From G039029935 sp039029935 (lineage in GTDB: Bacteria > Chloroflexota > Anaerolineae > Caldilineales > Caldilineaceae), in contig JBCCFC010000293.1 of the NCBI GenBank assembly GCA_039029935.1, positions 1 to 11,738 on the forward strand: a stretch of 11,738 bases of DNA. The letters run 5' to 3'. Shown in pieces: positions 6,721-11,738 of the stretch. Made by a program: the position numbers and the translations under genes. The notes under the pieces were generated by a model that saw only the letters and a program-made list of their open reading frames with translations, was not told the origin of the DNA and searched no databases. The number at the start of each line of letters is the position of its first letter. Position 1 is the stretch's first letter.

Positions 6721-6765
6721 CAAATTCTCCCACTCTTTTGAACAAAAGACACAAAACTGAGAGTA

Positions 6766-6794
6766 ATTGTACAATAACAATGCCCATACCTCAA
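6766..6794 (-). promoter_or_regulatory. Promoter of the small orphan gene
   Basis: On the - strand TTGAGG (6794-6789), a 17-bp spacer and TACAAT (6771-6766), followed 45 bases later by the ATG at 6720. Spacing is ideal and the -10 box is close to consensus. Confidence 0.55.
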
Positions 6795-6810
6795 CTTTTT
6801 TACATAGAAT

Positions 6811-6848
6811 AAAAAAGTGCCACTCCTTCATAAAAGCGGCACTTTTTA
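6811..6848 (-). terminator. Rho-independent terminator of the tct operon
   Basis: AAAAAGTGCC (6812-6821) and GGCACTTTTT (6838-6847) form a 10-bp stem with a 16-base loop, 24 bases past the tctC stop. On the - strand it ends in a T run. The A/T tracts on both sides make it potentially bidirectional. Confidence 0.85.
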
Positions 6849-6871
6849 CAGTTGAGCATCCAACTTAATTT

Positions 6872-7801
6872 TTACTGGTTCACAGCAGCAAAGTCGTCAT
6901 AGGCTTTTTGCCATTCTGCCTGCGCATCGTCTGCACTAAGATAGGTCACTGGGAACTGGATGTTTGCCATTACCTCAATATATTCATCAGACTCAACAGC
7001 GGATTTGAACGCAGCTTCTAATGTCGCAACAATCTCATCCGGCGTGCCAGCAGGAACAAGCAGTCCGCCTTGAATTTCAGAAGAAATGCCATAAATATCT
7101 GCGGAAGAAGGGGCATCTGGCGTTGCCATTAGTGGTCCATTGTTCATGTTGAGCAGGACCTGCATTTCACCTGTTTCCAAGAAGCGAGCGTGGATACCAC
7201 CGCTAAAGGCAATATCAACATCACCAGAGATCAGCGCAGGTGCAATCGCTGCACCACCATCGGCTGGAACATACTCAAGTTCAAGACCTTCCTGCCCTGC
7301 AATGGCTTCCATCATAATGCGATTATCCTGACCCAAGTACATATACTTCAGCCCTGGGTTCTCCGTTGCATAGGCCACGAACTCATCCCATGTGCTAAAT
7401 GGCGAGTCGCCACCAGTGACAATCGCGGATTGGAATGTGCTTGAAACACCAACCATGCGGAAGTCGCTCATGTCATAGTCAAGCTCCTGTAATTGGTTGT
7501 TGACTGTTGCGGCCACAGACACAGCATACGACATTGTGTATCCGTCTGGATCAGATGCCAATAGTTCTTGCATGCCAACGGTACCACCAGCACCTGCATT
7601 GTTAACGACATTGACAGCTTGCCCAAGCGTGTCAGACATGCGCTCGGCCAAAACACGACCCTGTGTATCTGTGCCGCCACCAGCACGGAATGGAACCATC
7701 ATTGTGATGGGTCGTGCCGGATAGGTGGCATCAATACAAGCACTCAGAATCAGTGTACTGAGTAATAACAGTACAAATAGAATGTTTTTACGTGAATTCA
7801 T
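6872..7801 (-). CDS. tctC: TctC/Bug-family tricarboxylate transporter substrate-binding lipoprotein
   Basis: Extracytoplasmic solute receptor of a tripartite tricarboxylate transporter; it captures a carboxylate and passes it to the TctA/TctB membrane unit. I choose the ATG at 7801 (309 residues) because AGGAG stands five bases before it and the signal peptide MNSRKNILFVLLLLSTLILS follows directly. A longer frame from 7855 adds 18 residues that fit no signal sequence. The lipobox LSAC places Cys22 as the lipidated residue, so the receptor is membrane-anchored rather than free. Family motifs are YPARPITMMVPFRAGGGTD and NNAGAGGTVG, which form the carboxylate-binding loops. It is the last gene of the operon, 59 bases after tctA and ahead of a strong terminator. 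The ligand (citrate, aromatic or dicarboxylic acid) cannot be inferred. Confidence 0.92.
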   Translation of the reverse strand: MNSRKNILFVLLLLSTLILSACIDATYPARPITMMVPFRAGGGTDTQGRVLAERMSDTLGQAVNVVNNAGAGGTVGMQELLASDPDGYTMSYAVSVAATVNNQLQELDYDMSDFRMVGVSSTFQSAIVTGGDSPFSTWDEFVAYATENPGLKYMYLGQDNRIMMEAIAGQEGLELEYVPADGGAAIAPALISGDVDIAFSGGIHARFLETGEMQVLLNMNNGPLMATPDAPSSADIYGISSEIQGGLLVPAGTPDEIVATLEAAFKSAVESDEYIEVMANIQFPVTYLSADDAQAEWQKAYDDFAAVNQ

Positions 7802-7836
7802 GTTTTCTCCTGAAATTTGGTGAGTAAGCAGAAAGC

Positions 7837-7852
7837 TTTCATGAGCATGAAA
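7837..7852 (-). repeat. Inverted repeat between tctA and tctC
   Basis: TTTCATG and CATGAAA face each other across two bases, next to the palindrome GAAAGCTTTC (7831-7840). In the mRNA this could fold into a small hairpin that protects the downstream tctC message, a common way to raise receptor levels. The stem is short and A/U-rich. Confidence 0.35.
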
Positions 7853-7860
7853 CAAAACAC

Positions 7861-9384
7861 TTATCCCGTACTCTTAGCCCCCTGCTCTTCTCTTTCTTTT
7901 ACTATGCGTCGTATGGTACTCCATACCATGCGCAACATAACAATAACAGTTAGGGTGGCGAAAAAGATTGCGATTGGATATTCAGTAATGCTTTCGCCGC
8001 GTGTAACGATAATGGATTGCCGGATAGCAAGCTCGAGCGGCCGGCCAATGATAAAGCCGATGAGAAACGTGACAAACGAGTAATCATATCGTTTTACAAA
8101 ATAGCCAACAAGCCCAAAGATGATCATAATGTAGACGCCAAATTGACGCCCACCTTCCAGATATGAGCCAAGAACGCTAAAAAAGAAGACCGCTGACAGT
8201 AGGTAGGTGATGGGGATACTGATGACACGGATGAAGAAGCGCATCCCAATCCAGCCGATGACCAGCATGAGCGGTGAGGCAAGCAACATCGTGCCATACA
8301 TGCCAAGGATAAACTGCGGATTTTCGCGGATCATCAATGGTCCAGGAATCATGCCGTGAATGGCAAAGCCTGCTGCCAAAATCGCCGCAATTGCGCTGCC
8401 CGGGATACCGAGTGCAACCAGCGGAACAAGGCTTGATGGGATGATGGCGTTATCGGCTGACTCGGCTGCTGCGATCCCCTCAACGTTCCCTTTGCCAAAT
8501 AGCTCCGGTGTTTTGGAGAGGCGCTGCGCTAATCCATAGGAAGCAAAGGAAGCAATGCTTGCGCCCAACCCTGGTAGGATACCGATAAAAGTACCGATAA
8601 GCGTACCTCCCGTGATGGGTCGCCACATCTTTTTCCAATCTTCCGCCGTCACTTGATTATCTTCTGCCGTCGCTTCCGGATCTTCGACCGATTCGCCATC
8701 ATTTTTGCGCATAAAAATATCTTCAAACTGCACAATCATTTCGGCAATCGCCACCATGCCAATCGCCATTGCCACCAGTGATGGCCCATCGTAAAGTTGT
8801 CGGAACCCAAAAATAAGGCGTGTTGTGCCTGTCTCTGGCTCCAACCCAATTGTTGCCAGAAGCAGACCAAACAGCCCCGACATCAACCCTTTGCTGAGTG
8901 ACTTTCCGGAAAGAGCAGCGATAAATGTAAGCGAAAAAATGAGAAGCGATGCCAGCTCAACCAACCCAACTTGCATCGCAAGGCGACTGAGCGGTCCCGT
9001 TAAAAAGATGAGTACCCAAGTTGCCACAAAGTCGCCAATCGTGGAAGCAATGAGGGCCACTTTGAGTGCTTTGATGCCCTTGCCCTGTCGCGCCAACGGA
9101 TAGCCGTCCAGCGCAGTCGGCACAGAGCTTGGTTCTCCCGGTGTATTGATGAGGATCGCGGAGACAGCGTTACCCGCAGTGCTGCCTTTGCTAATGCCTA
9201 CCAAAAAACCAATGGCCGTGACGGGATTCATCGAGAACGTTAGGGGAATGGCAATTGCAGCAGCCGTGACTTTGCCCAAGCCGGGAATTGCCCCAACGAT
9301 GTAGCCAATGAAAATGCCCAGCATGACAAAGAAAACGTTGGAGAGGGTAAATACCTCGGTGACTGCGCTTAGATAAACGTCCAT
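7861..9384 (-). CDS. tctA: TctA, large membrane subunit of a tripartite tricarboxylate transporter
   Basis: Integral membrane permease of 507 residues, the usual size, driving ion-coupled carboxylate import with TctB and the TctC receptor. Hydrophobic segments run through most of the protein, about eleven or twelve. Two repeated signatures, GAIPGLG (31-37) and GILPGLG (268-274), mark the two-fold internal repeat typical of TctA. INTPGEPSSVPTALDGYPLA (79-98) is the family's most conserved loop. An acidic cytoplasmic loop (about 222-248) separates the halves. An AAAGGA site precedes the ATG. It begins nine bases after the tctB stop, so the two are certainly co-transcribed. Confidence 0.95.
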   Translation of the reverse strand: MDVYLSAVTEVFTLSNVFFVMLGIFIGYIVGAIPGLGKVTAAAIAIPLTFSMNPVTAIGFLVGISKGSTAGNAVSAILINTPGEPSSVPTALDGYPLARQGKGIKALKVALIASTIGDFVATWVLIFLTGPLSRLAMQVGLVELASLLIFSLTFIAALSGKSLSKGLMSGLFGLLLATIGLEPETGTTRLIFGFRQLYDGPSLVAMAIGMVAIAEMIVQFEDIFMRKNDGESVEDPEATAEDNQVTAEDWKKMWRPITGGTLIGTFIGILPGLGASIASFASYGLAQRLSKTPELFGKGNVEGIAAAESADNAIIPSSLVPLVALGIPGSAIAAILAAGFAIHGMIPGPLMIRENPQFILGMYGTMLLASPLMLVIGWIGMRFFIRVISIPITYLLSAVFFFSVLGSYLEGGRQFGVYIMIIFGLVGYFVKRYDYSFVTFLIGFIIGRPLELAIRQSIIVTRGESITEYPIAIFFATLTVIVMLRMVWSTIRRIVKEREEQGAKSTG

Positions 9385-9393
9385 GAGTCCTTT

Positions 9394-9825
9394 CTATCGT
9401 AAATAAATCCCTAGTGGTCGCAGGATAAGCCATGTAGCGGCGACTAAGATGATGCTGAATGCAATCAGGATGCGTGGATTCCGTTCGCCGGTCAGCCACA
9501 TCGATCCACCTGTGATGAGGATGGAGCTAATCCAAAAGCCTATCCACTGCATGACAACTGTGCAGATGGTGAGCATGACAAGAAATTGGCCGAGTAATTT
9601 ATAGTTCTCGACTGTAATGAGTGCGGGCAAACGTTCGCGATTCAGAGTGCTGACCCATTTGTACACAGCCAGCAACAAAATTGCCCACGCACAAATCTGC
9701 GGAATTAAACGAGGGGAGACAGACGCCATTTCCGGATTCTTAATCTGCGTCGGCACAGCCCAGGCTAAAAAAACGACCATCAAAACAACGATGACTAAGT
9801 ATGAAGTGCGTTCGTCACGATGCAT
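9394..9825 (-). CDS. tctB: TctB, small membrane subunit of a tripartite tricarboxylate transporter
   Basis: A 143-residue hydrophobic protein with about four to five membrane segments (near 9-27, 43-57, 76-99, 100-112 and 121-137) and the PRLIPQICAWAILLLAVYKW stretch resembling TctB N-terminal halves. TctB is poorly conserved; assignment leans on size, topology and position directly before tctA. It is the first gene of the operon, with only a weak ribosome binding site (AGAAGA) and a consensus-like promoter 45-68 bases upstream. The gene order B-A-C differs from the better-known tctC-B-A order of enteric bacteria. Confidence 0.88.
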   Translation of the reverse strand: MHRDERTSYLVIVVLMVVFLAWAVPTQIKNPEMASVSPRLIPQICAWAILLLAVYKWVSTLNRERLPALITVENYKLLGQFLVMLTICTVVMQWIGFWISSILITGGSMWLTGERNPRILIAFSIILVAATWLILRPLGIYLR

Positions 9826-9869
9826 AGTTTCTTCTCGCTTTCACCACTTTAAAACGATTTATATTATAA

Positions 9870-9898
9870 ATGATAATTGAATCAACTATTTCTGTCAA
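9870..9898 (-). promoter_or_regulatory. tctBAC operon promoter
   Basis: On the - strand a perfect TTGACA (9898-9893), a 17-bp spacer and TATCAT (9875-9870). The start site would be near 9863, leaving a 5' leader of roughly 38 bases before tctB. Confidence 0.7.
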
Positions 9899-9909
9899 AT
9901 TGACGGTCA
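9894..9909. promoter_or_regulatory. Overlapping palindromes at the tctB -35 box (possible operator)
   Basis: GTCAAATTGAC (9894-9904) and TGACGGTCA (9901-9909) are both palindromic around one central base and overlap the -35 hexamer. The nonamer TTGACGGTC (9900-9908) recurs in inverted orientation at 10101-10109 on the P450 side. A shared regulator could bind both, but short repeats like these also occur by chance. Confidence 0.35.
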
Positions 9910-9919
9910 GTTTTATATT

Positions 9920-9988
9920 GGACATGTTCGCCAATTGGCCGTTAAACGACTTGCGTTTAGGATGCGCTAAAATAATATATGCCTTCGT
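9920..9988 (-). pseudogene. N-terminal remnant of a flavodoxin-fold NAD(P)H quinone oxidoreductase
   Basis: On the - strand the frame reads TKAYIILAHPKRKSFNGQLA, which matches the start of flavodoxin_2/NQO-type quinone oxidoreductases: a first beta strand, then the LAHP-x-x-x-SFN phosphate-binding loop for FMN. Homology stops after about 23 residues, where the tctB promoter begins. The codon at the expected initiator is ACG (9988-9986), one change from ATG, with an AAGAAAG-like site upstream. The piece is far too short to fold, so it is gene debris. Confidence 0.55.
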
Positions 9989-10038
9989 GCGTTCTTTCTT
10001 CAGATCAGACCTTATCAAAATCTGCACTATGTTTTTAG

Positions 10039-10068
10039 TTGCGACAAAAGACTGTCTCGTTTTATGAT
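10039..10068 (+). promoter_or_regulatory. Candidate P450 promoter
   Basis: TTGCGA (10039-10044), an 18-bp spacer and TATGAT (10063-10068), with an overlapping TATACT (10068-10073). A perfect TTGACA at 10088 has no matching -10 at normal spacing. The 5' leader would be about 150 bases. Confidence 0.4.
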
Positions 10069-10100
10069 ATACTATATGCGGGTATAGTTGACAATTTTAA

Positions 10101-10109
10101 GACCGTCAA
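10101..10109. promoter_or_regulatory. Inverted copy of the tctB-side nonamer
   Basis: GACCGTCAA, the reverse complement of TTGACGGTC at 9900-9908, lies downstream of the presumed P450 start site. A TTGAC half at 10088-10092 faces its GTCAA (10105-10109). This is a possible second operator, with weak evidence. Confidence 0.25.
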
Positions 10110-10168
10110 GAGGGTGTATTGAGCTTGGCTTGTACACATAGAATTCCGTTCACACCTCCGTCCGAATC

Positions 10169-10201
10169 AATCTATAACTGCAATCTATAACTGCAATCTA
10201 T
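10169..10201 (+). repeat. 13-nt tandem repeat in the P450 leader
   Basis: Two exact copies of AATCTATAACTGC (10169-10181 and 10182-10194) followed by a seven-base partial copy (10195-10201), ending about 14 bases before the ribosome binding region. Copy-number changes would alter leader length close to the start codon. Confidence 0.85.
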
Positions 10202-10228
10202 CACGTATCATATAAAAGAGAGCAATAA

Positions 10229-11569
10229 ATGAGCAGCAACCTTAAAGAACTAGGCATGTTTCAAAATGCACCAGGCGAGTATGAGGCGTATCAAGCGCGT
10301 CGTGTGGAAATGGGCAAATGCCCAATGAGCGGGATGGCGGCAGAGTTCAAGCCCTCTACCGCCGACTATTTGCAAAATCCCTATGTATTTTTTGACAAAG
10401 CACGTCCGGCGGAACCTGTTTTCTACAGCCCGCAAGAAGATTATTGGATTGTGATGCGCTATGAGGACATGATCGAGGTTTTCAAGGACGTTGACACATT
10501 CTCCCCTGCCAATGCCCGTCATCCGGTCCAGCCGCTCTGCCCAGCCGCAGCCACCGAACGGGACCGCCTCAAAATCACGATTGAGCCGTGCTTGGTCGAT
10601 GAGGCCCCTGAAACGCACCGTAAGCATCGTCGCATTTTTGGCAATGCCTTTACACCACGCCGCGTCAACCAGATTGAGGGACGTGTGCGTGAGATTGTCA
10701 CCAGATATATTAACGACTTTATTGAAGATGGTCAGGCCGATTTGGTCTCTCAGTTGCTATACGAAGTGCCTGCGCTGGCGATTTTCATCTTTTTGGGGGC
10801 CAAGGATGAGGATGCTGTCTTTGTCAAAAAGCTGGGCGGGGACCGTGCGCTGGTCAATTTTGGCTGGCCGACCGAGGAGGATCAGGTAAAGATGATGCGT
10901 GGCATGGCCGAGCATTGGGCATTTACCATGAAGCTTGTCAACGATGCCCTTGAGAATCCGGGCGATAACTATCTGGGCGATATGGTGCGTCTCTACCGGG
11001 AAGACCCTGATAGCTTTACCATCAACTATCTAGCAAATGTGATGTTCATCATGCAGTTTGCAGGGCATGAAACCACGACTCAGGCGTCGGCCAATGGCAT
11101 TAAAGCAATGCTGCAAGACCGTGCCAAATGGGAAATGTTATGTGATAATCCTGACCTGATTCCCAACGCTGTCGAGGAGATTTTGCGTCTGGATACGTCG
11201 ATTTTTGCATGGCGGCGCATTGCCACGCGCGACACGCAGATTGGTGGTGTCGATATTCCGGCGGGGGCGCGTATTCTCATGATGCTTGGCTCTGGCAATC
11301 ATGATGAAGAGGTGTTCCCTGATCCCAGCACCTTTGACCCAACACGTGAGAATGCAAAAAAACATCTGGGTCTTGGACATGGGGCACACTTCTGCATGGG
11401 CGCACCGTTGGCACGGCTGGAGATGAGGATCATACTGGAAGAGCTAACACGGCGTCTGCCCCATCTACAACTGGCACAAACCGAGTTTGAATACCTGCCT
11501 ACGCTTATCTTTCGCGGTGTGCAGCATTTGCAGGTCGAGTGGGATGTGGCGCAGAATCCGCAGTATTGA
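10229..11569 (+). CDS. Cytochrome P450 monooxygenase
   Basis: Soluble bacterial P450 of 446 residues, a haem-thiolate monooxygenase that needs a separate ferredoxin and reductase. Motifs in order: the substrate-region N-terminus with PVFYSPQEDYWIVMRYED, a helix C-like HRKHRRIFGNAFTPRR, I-helix oxygen-activation motif AGHETT (278-283), K-helix E317-x-x-R320, the FDPTREN meander and the haem loop LGHGAHFCMG with Cys389. The normally conserved Phe seven residues before the Cys is Leu (L382). The N-terminal KCPMSG stretch and overall style recall the P450 domain of CYP116-type enzymes, but there is no fused reductase. No membrane anchor is visible. The ATG has a modest AAGAGAG site. It is divergent from the tct operon, and a further gene follows 58 bases downstream that may be a partner. 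The substrate is unknown. Confidence 0.95.
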   Translation: MSSNLKELGMFQNAPGEYEAYQARRVEMGKCPMSGMAAEFKPSTADYLQNPYVFFDKARPAEPVFYSPQEDYWIVMRYEDMIEVFKDVDTFSPANARHPVQPLCPAAATERDRLKITIEPCLVDEAPETHRKHRRIFGNAFTPRRVNQIEGRVREIVTRYINDFIEDGQADLVSQLLYEVPALAIFIFLGAKDEDAVFVKKLGGDRALVNFGWPTEEDQVKMMRGMAEHWAFTMKLVNDALENPGDNYLGDMVRLYREDPDSFTINYLANVMFIMQFAGHETTTQASANGIKAMLQDRAKWEMLCDNPDLIPNAVEEILRLDTSIFAWRRIATRDTQIGGVDIPAGARILMMLGSGNHDEEVFPDPSTFDPTRENAKKHLGLGHGAHFCMGAPLARLEMRIILEELTRRLPHLQLAQTEFEYLPTLIFRGVQHLQVEWDVAQNPQY

Positions 11570-11614
11570 GTTGTGGTCGTGCCAACCATCAATGCAGCGT
11601 CATGAACGCCAAAC

Positions 11615-11620
11615 AGAGGG
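11615..11620 (+). promoter_or_regulatory. Ribosome binding site of the 3'-terminal gene
   Basis: AGAGGG seven bases before the ATG at 11628. It supports that ATG as a true start rather than a chance open frame at the window end. Confidence 0.5.
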
Positions 11621-11627
11621 ATATGTT

Positions 11628-11738
11628 ATGAGTACTTTGCGACCAATTTTAGAAATAGACGAACAGCCTGCATCAGCACAGGATATCCCACTACATACAT
11701 GGGATAGTCAAAATATATTCCCTACGCCTGGTGAGCGG
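11628..11738 (+). CDS. Start of an unidentified gene (3' partial)
   Basis: Open for 37 codons to the window edge, reading MSTLRPILEIDEQPASAQDI and then PLHTWDSQNIFPTPGER. No signal peptide, membrane segment or known motif is visible. Position, strand and the 58-base gap suggest co-transcription with the P450, so it could be a redox partner or pathway enzyme, but the visible part does not identify it. Confidence 0.6.
   Translation, partial: MSTLRPILEIDEQPASAQDIPLHTWDSQNIFPTPGER

Noticed and set aside
6529..6831. Longer 100-codon version of the small - strand gene
   Set aside because: The ATG at 6831 lies inside the tct terminator and the added residues are Trp/Cys/Leu-rich with no promoter ahead; the 6720 start has a promoter and a ribosome site.
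7497..7724. + strand frames inside tctC and other long opposite-strand frames in tct, amidase and P450 genes
   Set aside because: They are shadows of well-supported genes, with no ribosome sites or recognisable motifs.
6872..7855. tctC start at 7855
   Set aside because: The extra 18 residues precede a perfect lipoprotein signal and a good ribosome site at 7807-7811; the 7801 start is better.
1..11738. CRISPR arrays, tRNA or rRNA genes, toxin-antitoxin pairs, reverse transcriptases or defence operons
   Set aside because: No regularly spaced repeats, no RNA-gene signatures and no multi-gene defence arrangement were seen; the Rpn-like and AAA pieces are isolated remnants.

Overview
This window looks like a chromosomal segment of a free-living, metabolically versatile bacterium. 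An uncultured Chloroflexota-type lineage is my best guess, but this is a weak inference. It rests on the mix of Dpp-type transport genes, a lipoprotein-type TctC, a solitary bacterial P450, Rpn-like and AAA-type gene debris, and a 'TGAGCCTGTCGAA' interspersed repeat. Nothing in the window fixes the taxonomy.

Left part (about 1-5960, all on +): a catabolic peptide/amide uptake cluster. It holds an amidase-signature hydrolase cut by the window edge, a DppD/OppD-type ABC ATPase, a YtcJ-like metal-dependent amidohydrolase, and a DppF/OppF-type ABC ATPase whose ATG overlaps the hydrolase stop. Permeases and the binding protein are not in the window; they may lie upstream. The likely logic is that an amide- or peptide-like compound is imported by the two-ATPase transporter and opened by the two hydrolases. 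Two pieces of foreign gene debris sit inside this cluster: a PD-(D/E)XK (Rpn-like) gene that lacks a usable start codon (about 1474-2133), and a 32-codon AAA-ATPase stub (3272-3370) that ends exactly where the amidohydrolase begins.

Middle (5961-6870): mostly non-coding wreckage. It holds the C-terminal tail of a short-chain dehydrogenase, an unrecognised 3' gene fragment, and a 266-bp element with 18-bp perfect terminal inverted repeats that looks like a MITE, with a G-rich hairpin repeat nested inside. On the - strand follows a small orphan protein with its own promoter; its stop codon lies in the element's right terminal repeat.

Right part (6872-11738): a - strand tripartite tricarboxylate transporter operon (tctB-tctA-tctC, in that transcriptional order) with a strong promoter and a strong terminator. 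It is divergent from a cytochrome P450 gene and the start of a further + strand gene that runs off the window. The divergent intergenic region carries both promoters, short palindromes, a 13-nt tandem repeat and the relic of a flavodoxin-fold quinone oxidoreductase gene.

I did not find a convincing new multi-gene defence or mobile system. The most unusual signal is the density of gene remnants and a MITE-like element filling nearly every gap between the metabolic genes, with one remnant apparently supplying the promoter and a coupled upstream reading frame for a live gene.
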